This document shows positions 7,985 through 16,768 of a stretch of DNA of 64,000 nt, piece by piece. Every line of letters starts with the position of its first letter. Within the stretch, counting starts at the first letter, position 1. The notes under the pieces were generated by a model, which was given only the letters and a program-made list of their open reading frames with translations, was not told the DNA's origin and ran no database searches. Made by a program: the position numbers and the translations under genes. The DNA is from Amycolatopsis azurea DSM 43854 (lineage in GTDB: Bacteria > Actinomycetota > Actinomycetes > Mycobacteriales > Pseudonocardiaceae), in NCBI RefSeq assembly GCF_001995215.1, contig NZ_MUXN01000002.1, forward strand, positions 667,076-731,075, written 5' to 3'.

Positions 7985-9772
7985 ATGATCTTGATCTTGA
8001 CCGCGCTGGAGCTCGAAGGCGACGCGGTGCGGGCACATCTGAGCGGGCTGACACGACACCACCATCCGGCGGGCTCGGTCTTCGAAGTCGGTCATCTGAC
8101 CGCGCGGCCCGACTGCTCGGTCGCGCTCGGCGTGATCGGGATGGGCACGGTGAACGCGGCCGCCGTCACCGAACGCGCGATCGCCGAATTCCGGCCCGAC
8201 GCCGTGGTGTTCGTGGGGATCGCGGGTGGACTGCGGGACTGGATCCGGCTCGGTGACGTCGTGGTCGCCACTCGCGTGTACGCCTACCAAGGCGGCCGGA
8301 TCGACGGCGAGGAGTTCGGCGCGAGGCCGAGGGCTTCGGAAACCGCGCATCGGCTCGTCGAACTGGCCAGGCAAGCCGGCCGTTCCGGCGCCTGGCCCGG
8401 TGCCGCGAACAGCACGGCCACGATCCACTTCGAGCCGGTGGCCGCCGGTGAAGTGGTCCTGAACTCGTCCACCGCACCCGAGAACGATCGCCTGCGGAAG
8501 CACTACAACGACGCCGTCGCGGTGGAGACCGAGAGCTCCGGGGTCGCGCTCGCCGCCCATCTGAACGACTCGACCCCGACCATCGTGGTGCGGGGGATCA
8601 GCGACCGCGCGGACGGAACGAAGGAAGTGACCGACAGCGGTGGATGGCAACCGGTGGCCGTCGCGACCGCGGCCGCGTTCGCCGTCGGTCTGTGTGCCGT
8701 GATCGCGGAGGCGTACCGGAACACCGCGCGGCCCCAGGAGATCGAGCGCGTCGTGCCGGGGCCGGTCACCGTCACCGGCGGCAACGCGGTGGGGTCGGTG
8801 TACGCGACCGGTTCGGTGCGGATCAGCCAACGGGTGGTCACCAAAGCGCAGCGGCACCCGGTGGTGGCGATCGCGATCGTGACCGTGCTCTTGTCCTTGC
8901 TCGGATGGGGTGGTTACGGGATCGGCAAGGTGGTGCTCGGTGGCGGCACGAGCGCGTGGGCCGCCGTCGTCTCCGAGGCGATGAAGCCCGCCTCGTCGGG
9001 TAAAGAAACCTTGGCGACCGGTACCGGGACCGCGTGCGGAGTGCGTGCGGACCGCACGGTCCTGTGCTGGGGCGACGGCGGAAAGGAACGAGTACAGCCG
9101 GAAGGCCGGTTCGCCGCGGTCGCGGTGGGCGACAAGGCGGCGTGCGGACTCCGCGAGGATCAGACCGTCCTTTGCTGGAACACGAACTCGTCCGCCCAGG
9201 AAGTCCCGTCACCCGAAGGCCGGTTCCAGGCGATCACCGACCAATGCGGAATCCGCGTCGGCGGGGAGATCGCTTGCTGGGTCGGCAAAGTGACCCCGCC
9301 CCCGGGCCGGTACAAGGCGATCTCGCTGGGCCGAGGTGATCTCTGCGCGGTCAGGGACGACGGCGTCGTGAACTGCTGGGGCCTGGACCTCGGCGAAGCC
9401 GCCGTCCCGCCACAGGGGAAGTTCACCGCGGTGTCACGGGGAAGTCGTCACGCGTGCGCTCTCCGCGAAGATCGCGCGGTGGTCTGCTGGGGAAGCGACG
9501 ACGAGGGGCAGTCGTCTGTTCCGGCAGGGACGTACACCGCCGTCTCGGTCGGTGAGGAGCACTCGTGCGCACTGCGCGCCGACTCGGCGCTCGTCTGCTG
9601 GGGACGTGACAAGGGCGGTCAGATCACCCCGCCACCCGGTTCTTTCACGGCCCTCGCGGCAGGTGCGCGAGCGGAGTACTCCTGCGCGGTCCGCTCGGAC
9701 GGCACGGCCCAGTGCTGGGGACGCGACGGCCGGTTCACGGCGCCTCCCGGGAAGTTCGCGGCGGGCCGATGA
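7985..9772 (+). CDS. PNP/MTAN-type nucleosidase domain - TM - seven RCC1 repeats (receptor-like protein)
   Basis: 595 residues. Residues 1-230 are a PNP_UDP/MTA-SAH nucleosidase-type domain (ILTALELEGDAV; VFVGIAGGL; the VETESSG active-site loop; RGISDRAD). Then comes a linker with the short repeat-like motif GGNAVGSVYATGSVRI (about 265-280), one transmembrane helix (about 291-313), and from about residue 350 seven RCC1-type blades, each starting C-x-x-R and ending near CW. Fourteen regularly placed cysteines suggest disulfides and an outside location, so the propeller may be a sensor and the nucleosidase a cytosolic effector. Two starts have good ribosome binding sites: ATG 7964 and ATG 7985. 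I chose 7985 because it fits the family's N-terminus. Confidence 0.75.
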   Translation: MILILTALELEGDAVRAHLSGLTRHHHPAGSVFEVGHLTARPDCSVALGVIGMGTVNAAAVTERAIAEFRPDAVVFVGIAGGLRDWIRLGDVVVATRVYAYQGGRIDGEEFGARPRASETAHRLVELARQAGRSGAWPGAANSTATIHFEPVAAGEVVLNSSTAPENDRLRKHYNDAVAVETESSGVALAAHLNDSTPTIVVRGISDRADGTKEVTDSGGWQPVAVATAAAFAVGLCAVIAEAYRNTARPQEIERVVPGPVTVTGGNAVGSVYATGSVRISQRVVTKAQRHPVVAIAIVTVLLSLLGWGGYGIGKVVLGGGTSAWAAVVSEAMKPASSGKETLATGTGTACGVRADRTVLCWGDGGKERVQPEGRFAAVAVGDKAACGLREDQTVLCWNTNSSAQEVPSPEGRFQAITDQCGIRVGGEIACWVGKVTPPPGRYKAISLGRGDLCAVRDDGVVNCWGLDLGEAAVPPQGKFTAVSRGSRHACALREDRAVVCWGSDDEGQSSVPAGTYTAVSVGEEHSCALRADSALVCWGRDKGGQITPPPGSFTALAAGARAEYSCAVRSDGTAQCWGRDGRFTAPPGKFAAGR

Positions 9773-9809
9773 CGGTCCGCCGGACGAGGACGAAGAGAAG
9801 AGGAACGAC

Positions 9810-10709
9810 ATGGATGTGCGAGCCGTGGTCGAGGTGCTGTCCAGACGAACGGCCACACCGGGGAAGGACGGCCGCGCGGTCGACACGGCGTGGGCGGCCA
9901 TCGCGGCCCGGATCGGCGAGGAATCCCTCGTGGCCAGGGTGCGTGCCGAGGCGAGCCGGTCGGGAGCGCCGTCCCCGGCGAACCGTGACGAACTGATCCG
10001 CCTGCTCGGGGAGGCCACCGCGCGGGACCCGCGGTTCGCCCGCGACCTCGATGCGGCGGTCGGCGAACTCGCGCCCGGGAACGCCGTCACCGTCAAGGAC
10101 GGCAACTATCTCGGCTCCGTGGTCTCGAACGGCGGCGGAGACGTCCGGATCAAGCAAAAGGTCGTCAAGCACGTGCGTGGTCACCCGATCGTCGCGGCCA
10201 CGGTGGTGGTCGCGCTGCTGGGTGTGCTCGGAGCGGGCGGATACGGAGTCGTCGCGGCGTTCTCCGGGCCGGGTGAGGAAAACGTCGCGGCCGCTTCCCC
10301 GCCCAGCGGCGCGGCGACAGCGGGAAATGCCCCGGTGGACCGTTCGACACCCGAGTCGACGGCCGCGGCTTTCGCGTCCGCGCTGTCCCGGCAGGATCGT
10401 GCCGAGGCCGAACGCGTGACGTGCGCCGAGGAACGCCGTCGAGTGGAGGATCGCTTGCGGGTAGTGGGCAGCGGGTCGTTTTCCGAAGGCGGCTACTCGG
10501 TCATGGGAGTGACGATCTCCGTCCGGGTTCTGCGAGTGCAGCAGCGTCCGGAGCCTGTCGGCGCCGTGACCCACTCGGCTCGGTTCGCGTGGGTGGTTTC
10601 CGACCTCCCGGCCGATGCCCCGCCGGTGATCAGGGAGGCGGCGGCCAAACAGGACGATTGGGGAATGGGCCTGCGGCAGGAGCCGGACGGGAAATGGCTG
10701 ATGTGCTGA
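9810..10709 (+). CDS. Single-pass membrane protein, partner of the PNP-RCC1 protein
   Basis: 299 residues, not a named family to my eye. Residues 1-85 are helical (ELIRLLGEATARDPRFARDL), like small modules that precede predicted amyloid-signalling motifs in actinomycetes. Residues 88-118 (GNAVTVKDGNYLGSVV, then DVRIKQKVV) closely match the juxtamembrane segment of the preceding protein, and the following RGHPIVAATVVVALLGVLG transmembrane helix also matches. The outer C-terminal domain (about 165-299) is of unknown fold with one cysteine at the very end. It lies 37 bases downstream with AGAAGAGGAA as ribosome binding site, so it is cotranscribed. Confidence 0.7.
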   Translation: MDVRAVVEVLSRRTATPGKDGRAVDTAWAAIAARIGEESLVARVRAEASRSGAPSPANRDELIRLLGEATARDPRFARDLDAAVGELAPGNAVTVKDGNYLGSVVSNGGGDVRIKQKVVKHVRGHPIVAATVVVALLGVLGAGGYGVVAAFSGPGEENVAAASPPSGAATAGNAPVDRSTPESTAAAFASALSRQDRAEAERVTCAEERRRVEDRLRVVGSGSFSEGGYSVMGVTISVRVLRVQQRPEPVGAVTHSARFAWVVSDLPADAPPVIREAAAKQDDWGMGLRQEPDGKWLMC

Positions 10710-10773
10710 ATCCTTCCGGTCAGGGCGCGGTCCGGTCTCGGATAGAGTGAAAGCCGGCGCGAGGGGAGGGCTA

Positions 10774-12087
10774 GTGACGACGGGATCGAGCGAGCCCCGG
10801 CTGCGTTCGGCCGTCATCGCCCAGGCCTGGGCGAGCCTCGACGGCGTCGAGGTCCTCTCGGCCGCCGACGGCGGTCCGCTGACCCGGACGATCAAGAAGA
10901 TCATCGACCCGCTGGTGATCCGCACGGCGGCGCGCCCCCGGCTCGGTCGCCCGGTGCTGGACCAGGTCGCGGCGGCGGAAGTGACGGACCTGCTGCTGGC
11001 CGACGCGGACAGGCTGCGCGCGACGGCCGCGTGGTTCGTCCACCTCAAACGTGGGCGCCGCGCCTTGCGCATCACGGCGGGCAACGTCCAGGACGTCTGC
11101 TTCCCGCTGGCGTACGAGCTGGCGACCGGTTTCGGCGAGCCCGGGCCGGAGGCGGCCGAGATGGCCGCGGCGGCGTTGCGCGATCTGCACGGCGACGGCG
11201 AGACGGCGGGCGTAGATCAGCTGGCGGGGTATCTCGCGGATCCCCGGATCTCGGCGGACCTCACCCGGGAACTGGAGCGCCGCTGGCACGCCGAGGCCGC
11301 CCCGGCTCAGGACACCGCACCGCTTAAGTCCTTTGTGGACGAACTCTCCGATCCGGCCTGGCGCGCGCTCGCCGGTTCGGCCGCCGGACACGCTTTCGGG
11401 CTCGCGCTGCGGCAACCGGACGGCGCCCGCGCCTTGACCAAGACGGTCCGGGAGATCTCCGGACTGCCTGTCCCGGACCTCGGTCTCCAGCGCGGCGATC
11501 GCACCGCCGTCCCTCCGCTGAACCGGCGCGACGAGTCCGGCGCCGAACTCCTCGAACGCAGTGTCGAACGGCGGGTGCGCGCGACCTTGCGCCGTCTTCC
11601 CGCGGACGAGCGGGCTCCGGTCGCAGACCTCGTCGACGACGAACTGGCCCGGGTCGCCGCCGGATTCGGGCTCGGTGTGCCCGCGCTGGCCGCGTGCTTC
11701 GCGCTCGGAGTCGTCCTCGCGCCCGCGCTGCGGCCACTCGACGGCGCCACGCCCGCGGGCGTCCCCGAATTCGCACGTCAGCTCAACGCCCAGGTCGCAC
11801 GGGAGGGTTACGTCCTGCATGCTCGCCGCGCCCTGGCCGGATCCACCCCGCTCCTCCCGAGGCCCGACGCCGAACTCCTGCGCGATCTGCGCGAGTTCGC
11901 GAAGCAGTTCCTCAACCGGCTGTGGGTCCGGCTGCACGGCTTCGACGTCCGCGGCGACCTGCCCGCCGACGCCGCCGATGTCCGCGACCTCGTCACCGGT
12001 GTGGTCCGTTCGACCTCGCTGGACCTGCGGACCAAGGTGCGTCGGGCGCTGGTCGCCCGGCTGCCCGATCTGGAGGCCGTGTCGTGA
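10774..12087 (+). CDS. Uncharacterised protein, first gene of the CHAT operon
   Basis: 437 residues, mostly alpha-helical by composition, no signal peptide; I do not recognise the family. Visible features are SRR-poor, leucine- and arginine-rich helices and a short hydrophobic patch near residue 310 (LGVPALAACFALGVVLAPAL) that could be a buried helix. The GTG start is preceded by an unusually strong GAGGGGAGGG. Its stop overlaps the start of the next gene (GTGA). Being coupled to a CHAT protease, it may be a regulator, substrate or sensor; that is inference. Confidence 0.6.
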   Translation: MTTGSSEPRLRSAVIAQAWASLDGVEVLSAADGGPLTRTIKKIIDPLVIRTAARPRLGRPVLDQVAAAEVTDLLLADADRLRATAAWFVHLKRGRRALRITAGNVQDVCFPLAYELATGFGEPGPEAAEMAAAALRDLHGDGETAGVDQLAGYLADPRISADLTRELERRWHAEAAPAQDTAPLKSFVDELSDPAWRALAGSAAGHAFGLALRQPDGARALTKTVREISGLPVPDLGLQRGDRTAVPPLNRRDESGAELLERSVERRVRATLRRLPADERAPVADLVDDELARVAAGFGLGVPALAACFALGVVLAPALRPLDGATPAGVPEFARQLNAQVAREGYVLHARRALAGSTPLLPRPDAELLRDLREFAKQFLNRLWVRLHGFDVRGDLPADAADVRDLVTGVVRSTSLDLRTKVRRALVARLPDLEAVS

Positions 12088-13139
12088 CGCATCCGGTGCA
12101 CACACCCGTGGTCGCGGCGGACGGCGGCCTGATCCGGTTCACCCTCGCCGAGCTGCTCGCCGGCCGGACGACCTCGATGCGGCTCGAACTCAGCGACGCC
12201 GGGGCCGCCGAACCGTGGCTGACCCGGCTGATCGGCGCGGAAGCGAGCCTCGCCGTGCTCGGCCAGGGCCAAGCCGATCTCCCGGCCGTCCCGGAACTGG
12301 GCAGGCTCGCCTTGCTGCTGTGGCTGCGTCGCTGGTGGCCCGCGAGCCCCTCGCTCGGGGTGCCCTCGCTCGACCCGGCGTTGCTGGACCTCGAAACGGC
12401 GGTCGCCACGGCCGACGTGGAGGACTTGGCGGAGGGCCTCCTCGACGGCTTCGAAGCCTCCCCGGCTGAGTTGTTCGACACGGCGATCGCGGACGGTGCG
12501 CTCGTGGCCGCCGCGACGCCGGTCGCCGACGAAGTCCGAGGACTGTGCACGCGCCTCGCGGCCTGGTTCGACGACCAGGACGACGTCGTGCGCGCCGAAG
12601 CCGCGGCCGAAGTGTCGGCAGGCCTGGAAAACGCGGCACCGGGTCAGCGCGCGTACGCGCTGGCCGCGGGCACGGATCCGGGTTCGAGCAGTGAAGGCGT
12701 CCTGGCGAGCGGACGGGCGAGCGTCGACTGGGCGCGGGTGCCGCCGGGGATCCTGGACGCCGCCGAGAACACGGTGACCTGGCGGATCGTCGCGGCCGCG
12801 ACCGGCGCCCGGCTCGACGTCGAGGTCGCGGGCGCGTTCGCCGACGCCACGCTCACCGCGGTCGCGGCCGACGACGGCGAGCCGTTCGCGGAGGTGTCGC
12901 TGGCCTTGGGCGCCGGGCGGTTCACCGGCACGGCCGACCTGGACGACGCCGCGACCCGGCTCGCCACCGAAGTCCACAGTGGACGGGTCACGCTGGTCGT
13001 CGGGGCGGCAGGAGAGGGTGTCGCCGGGACCACTCCCGAAGACCGGGCTCAGGTGGTCGCGCTCGTCCGGGCCCGCCCGCCGGAGGTCAGGACGCTCGCC
13101 GAACGGGCAGCGGCCGTTTCGGACGACGAGGAGTTCTGA
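12084..13139 (+). CDS. Uncharacterised protein, second gene of the CHAT operon
   Basis: 351 residues, acidic, no signal peptide or membrane segment, family not recognised. The N-terminal half is helical with a tryptophan-rich patch (LLLWLRRWWP near residue 77). The C-terminal half (about 215-335) looks beta-rich (VTWRIVAAATGARLDVEV; FTGTADLDDA), like an immunoglobulin-type or sandwich domain. The GTG start overlaps the upstream stop, and its stop is one base from the CHAT gene start, so all three proteins are made together. Confidence 0.6.
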   Translation: MTHPVHTPVVAADGGLIRFTLAELLAGRTTSMRLELSDAGAAEPWLTRLIGAEASLAVLGQGQADLPAVPELGRLALLLWLRRWWPASPSLGVPSLDPALLDLETAVATADVEDLAEGLLDGFEASPAELFDTAIADGALVAAATPVADEVRGLCTRLAAWFDDQDDVVRAEAAAEVSAGLENAAPGQRAYALAAGTDPGSSSEGVLASGRASVDWARVPPGILDAAENTVTWRIVAAATGARLDVEVAGAFADATLTAVAADDGEPFAEVSLALGAGRFTGTADLDDAATRLATEVHSGRVTLVVGAAGEGVAGTTPEDRAQVVALVRARPPEVRTLAERAAAVSDDEEF

Positions 13140-13140
13140 C

Positions 13141-16100
13141 GTGCTTGTCGGCATGCCGCCGCCTCAGAACCCGCCGGACCGTCCGCTCCCGCCCGAACTG
13201 AGCGCCGCGACCTCACATGGCTACAACTGTCGTTGTGTCGCCAGGTATTTCGGTCTCGACCCGGCTTCGTACGGTGAGGTACCGGCCTGCTCGCTGTCCG
13301 AGAGCAAGTATCGGAAGCTGCTCATCGAAGCCGCCAAAGTCCAGGACCAGGCCAAGCAGCTCGCCGCGGTGCGGAACGTCGCCGGTGCGCACCGGAAGTA
13401 CGCCCGGATGCGGGAGATCGCGCAACGGCTCGACCGGACCGATCTCGAACTCGCCGCGGTCAGCGATCTGGCCACGGTCTTCTATTCGGCAGGGGATCTG
13501 CGCAACGCGCGGCAGTGCGCCGAAGCCGTGCTCCACGTCTTCAAGGTGAGCACCGTCGCCATCGTCCACTTCGGTCAGTACGCCGAGGTGCGGATGATCG
13601 AAGGCTCCCGGGAGGTCGCCGATCGCGTGCTCATCTCCCTGGCCACGGAGGAAGGCGACGTCGTCAAGGCGCGTGAGCTGATCGCCGGGCAGCGCCGCCG
13701 GGCGGCGTTCCGCAAGGACGCGGGGCCGGAGCAGTATCCACCCGAGTTGCTCGACGTCCACGGCGTCGACGAGCTGGAACTACGGATCTTCGACGTGCGC
13801 GTCCAGATCGCCGCCGGGGATCTGGCGGGTGCGCGGGTTGCGCTCGAAGAGATCCTGGCGGCGCTGGACGCCCTCGCGGAGATCGACGAGGTCCGCGAGC
13901 GGGTCAGGCATCAGCAGTCCATGGTCAGGGCCGAACGCGCGCGGCTCCGCCAGGCGGGCGGTGAGGACGCGGACGCACGGGCCGACCTGCTGAGGTTGAG
14001 CGCTCAGCACGCGGGGGATCCGATGGCCGCGAAGGCCGGCATCGGGCTGGCGGAAGCTCGCGCCCTGGCAGGTGATCTCCCCGGCGCGGTCGCCGCGATC
14101 GTCGCCGCCCGCGACGAACTCGCGGCGGCGGGCTTGACCGGCGACGTCGCGGAGGCGAGTTACGCGCTGGGCACGTTGCTGCTGTACACGGGCGACGTCG
14201 CGCAGGCCAGAGCGCAGTTCGAACACGCGAAAACGATCCGGACTGCCAATGGCGACGTTCCGGGACTGCGCCTCCTCGACACGGCACTGGCCCGCTGCGC
14301 CGCTGCGGAGGGGGACTGGGCGACGGCGGAGGACCACGCGGCCCGTGCCAGGGAATCGGCGCGGGCGTCGGGGGACTGGGCGGATCTCCTGCACACGGAT
14401 TTCGTGGCGGCTTCGATCGGGTTCGCCAGGGGGGAAGATCTGCGGGCGGTGCTGGATCTGCTGCTCCCGCTGACACTCGCGGCGGCGGAGTACCGCTTCG
14501 AATTCCTCTCGCCACAGGCGCGTACGGCGTGGGCACGGGACATCGCGGCTCCGACGATGGGGATGGCGCTGGCGTTGCTGACCCAGTTGAGCGAATCGAG
14601 GCTGGCGGCCGAGCTGATCGAGCGCACCTGCGCGGTCGGGGCGTACACGGGAGTGGAGGGGCCGTCGCTCGACCTGACCGGAACATTGCCCGCCCTCGAA
14701 CTGCTGCCGTCCACTGAGGACGACCGGCTTCCGTTGGCGGCACTGGGTTCCGTCACGGCGTCGCTTCCGCTCCGGCTCGCCCCGCCGCCCGCCCTGCGCT
14801 GGTCGCCCTCGTCCGGGATGGAGCTGGACCGATGGCTCGATCTCGCTGCCGAGCGGTACCGGCTTCCCTGCCCGGTCACCGAAACCGTCGAGACGTGGCC
14901 CGCCGCCCGGCCGGGTCGGGAGACCTTCCTCCTGCGCTTCGCCGACGCCGGGCACACGTTCCTCAGCTGGCGGACCACCGAGGACCTCGACACCGTCCAC
15001 ACGCATCCGATCGAGTTCGCCCTGGTCGGGACCGCACGCCAGTTCCTGGACGCCGCCTCGCCGACACCGCACGAGGGCGAGAGCGTGGCCGACGCCGTCC
15101 GGCGCTCGCTGGGCGAAGACGCGTTCGGCAGCTTCGCCGGTGAGCAACGCCTGGCTCGCGTTCTCGCGCTGAACCTGCTGCCCGCCGACCTGGTCGCCGC
15201 GCTCCGGCGTGCCGCCGCCGACGGAAACCGACCGCTCCTGCGGATCCAGCCGTCCCCGAGCCTCGCCGGTGTCCCGTGGGGACTGCTGGCGCTGCCCGAC
15301 CGGCGGGCCGATCATGTCCTCGAGATCGACGAGATCGGCACCTGTTTCGACGGCGACGAGCGCGTCCTCGACATCGCCGACGTCTCGCTGCTCGCCCCGG
15401 CCGCCATCCCGCGCCGTCCGCCCGCCGCGGACGGCCCTCCGGTCTACCTGCTCGACCCGCGCATCCCCGGCCAGAGCGCCTTCGGCGAACTGGGTTCCGT
15501 GCTCGGCAAGCAGGACACGACGTCGCCGCTGATCCGCCATCTGGACGCGCGGCTCGCCGAGGGCCCGGTCCTTCCCGCGGCCGCGCGCGGGCTCGATCTG
15601 GTCCGCCGCACCGACACCGACCGCCGGCTGCTCGCCGAACTCCTGACGCGGCCCTGTTCCCGGCTCGTGTTCGTGGGGCATGTCAGCCGCGTGCGCGACG
15701 AGTACGGCGCACAGACCGCGCTGCACCTGTCCTGTCCGGCCGATCTGCCCGGTACGGCCGCGCCGATCGGACCGCACCGCCCGTTCACCGCCGCCGACCT
15801 CGCACTGTCCGAAGTGGATACGATGCCCGCGCGGGTGGCGCTGATCGGCTGCGCCAGTGCGGGCGATTTCGGCCTGGCCGAACCCTTCGGCGTGCTGCTC
15901 GCCGCCGTCGCGGCCGGGGCGGGACTGGTCGCCGCCACGGTTTGGGCATTGCCGACGTCGGCGGCCGTGCCCGGTTCGGACCCGATGTCCGAACTGGTCA
16001 TCGCCGTCGACACCGCGCTCGCCGGCGAGGATCCGGTCACCGAGCTGTGCGCATGGCAGCGGTCCCGGCTCGCCCGCTGGCGCGAGAAGCCCGAACCCGC

Positions 16101-16173
16101 GTCCTCGCCGGTCTTCTGGGCGCCTCTGACCTGCCTCGACGCGACCGACGACGGGAAAACCTGGGTTCGGTAG
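13141..16173 (+). CDS. TPR-CHAT caspase-like protease
   Basis: 1010 residues. The first 500 or so form repeated helical hairpins of the tetratricopeptide kind (e.g. SYALGTLLLYTGDVAQARAQ). The C-terminal third is a CHAT domain: the strand LVFVGHVSR holds the predicted catalytic H847, and VALIGCASAGDF holds C904, followed by the glycine/alanine-rich helix and AATVWALPTS usual in the family. CHAT proteins are caspase-like peptidases, several of which act in bacterial programmed death or antiviral systems. GTG 13141 has GAGGAG seven bases upstream; ATG 13153 is possible. It ends a three-gene coupled operon. Confidence 0.85.
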   Translation: MLVGMPPPQNPPDRPLPPELSAATSHGYNCRCVARYFGLDPASYGEVPACSLSESKYRKLLIEAAKVQDQAKQLAAVRNVAGAHRKYARMREIAQRLDRTDLELAAVSDLATVFYSAGDLRNARQCAEAVLHVFKVSTVAIVHFGQYAEVRMIEGSREVADRVLISLATEEGDVVKARELIAGQRRRAAFRKDAGPEQYPPELLDVHGVDELELRIFDVRVQIAAGDLAGARVALEEILAALDALAEIDEVRERVRHQQSMVRAERARLRQAGGEDADARADLLRLSAQHAGDPMAAKAGIGLAEARALAGDLPGAVAAIVAARDELAAAGLTGDVAEASYALGTLLLYTGDVAQARAQFEHAKTIRTANGDVPGLRLLDTALARCAAAEGDWATAEDHAARARESARASGDWADLLHTDFVAASIGFARGEDLRAVLDLLLPLTLAAAEYRFEFLSPQARTAWARDIAAPTMGMALALLTQLSESRLAAELIERTCAVGAYTGVEGPSLDLTGTLPALELLPSTEDDRLPLAALGSVTASLPLRLAPPPALRWSPSSGMELDRWLDLAAERYRLPCPVTETVETWPAARPGRETFLLRFADAGHTFLSWRTTEDLDTVHTHPIEFALVGTARQFLDAASPTPHEGESVADAVRRSLGEDAFGSFAGEQRLARVLALNLLPADLVAALRRAAADGNRPLLRIQPSPSLAGVPWGLLALPDRRADHVLEIDEIGTCFDGDERVLDIADVSLLAPAAIPRRPPAADGPPVYLLDPRIPGQSAFGELGSVLGKQDTTSPLIRHLDARLAEGPVLPAAARGLDLVRRTDTDRRLLAELLTRPCSRLVFVGHVSRVRDEYGAQTALHLSCPADLPGTAAPIGPHRPFTAADLALSEVDTMPARVALIGCASAGDFGLAEPFGVLLAAVAAGAGLVAATVWALPTSAAVPGSDPMSELVIAVDTALAGEDPVTELCAWQRSRLARWREKPEPASSPVFWAPLTCLDATDDGKTWVR

Positions 16174-16190
16174 CGGGACGGCCCGCCGAA

Positions 16191-16216
16191 GCTGTGTCCA
16201 TCGAGAACGACACAGC
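16191..16216. other. 8-bp hairpin between the CHAT gene and the next gene
   Basis: GCTGTGTC (16191-16198) and GACACAGC (16209-16216) are perfect inverted arms around a ten-base loop, in the 58-base gap after the CHAT gene. No U-run follows, so it could be a weak terminator, an mRNA processing hairpin or an operator. Confidence 0.3.
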
Positions 16217-16231
16217 GAAAGGCGGCACCCG

Positions 16232-16759
16232 ATGTTCAAGAAGATCCGCGACAAGATCAACGACGCGACGCAGCAGGGCATGGCGCGCGGCCAGCAGGAC
16301 TTCCAGCGGCACGCCGAGCAGTTCCGGCAGGCAGCCGCCGCGCAGGGACACGACATCACCCCGCAGCTGCCGACACCGCAGCTGGCCGCCCAGGCCTTCC
16401 GGAACCTCAACGCCGACCCGGACATGGCGGCCTTCCTCGCGCTGCCGATGGACGAGCAACTGCGCCAGCAGCAGGAACTGCAGGCCTACGGCACCGAACT
16501 GCGCCGGCTCTACGACACGTGCGAGCCCGCCACCCTGGTGATCCGCGAGCTGGAGCCGACCGGACGGAAGATCGCCGGACAGGCGCAGTACACCGCGACA
16601 CTCGAGGTCACCCGCGCCGACGGCAGCACCTACGGGACCGTGACCTCGCTGATCGCGCCGCTGGCGACGATCCAGCAGTACGCGCCCGGAACCCGGCACG
16701 AGGCCCGCGTCGACCCCGCCGACCCGGCGAAGGTCGCCGTGTTCGGCCCGATCGCGTAG
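16232..16759 (+). CDS. Uncharacterised small soluble protein
   Basis: 175 residues; family not recognised. The first 100 residues are strongly helical and rich in glutamine and alanine (MFKKIRDKINDATQQG). The last 70 are beta-rich (QAQYTATLEVTRADGSTYGTVTSLI; YAPGTRHEARVDPADPAKVAVF) and resemble the small beta domain at the end of the next gene's product. GAAAGGCGG precedes the ATG. It probably works together with the membrane protein downstream, nine bases away. Confidence 0.55.
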   Translation: MFKKIRDKINDATQQGMARGQQDFQRHAEQFRQAAAAQGHDITPQLPTPQLAAQAFRNLNADPDMAAFLALPMDEQLRQQQELQAYGTELRRLYDTCEPATLVIRELEPTGRKIAGQAQYTATLEVTRADGSTYGTVTSLIAPLATIQQYAPGTRHEARVDPADPAKVAVFGPIA

Positions 16760-16768
16760 GGGGCGAAG

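Noticed and set aside
13780..16425. Long leftward open frame of about 880 codons opposite the CHAT gene
   Set aside because: Its translation is dominated by R, G, P and A without recognisable domains; it is an antisense shadow of the GC-rich CHAT gene, which has clear TPR and CHAT motifs.
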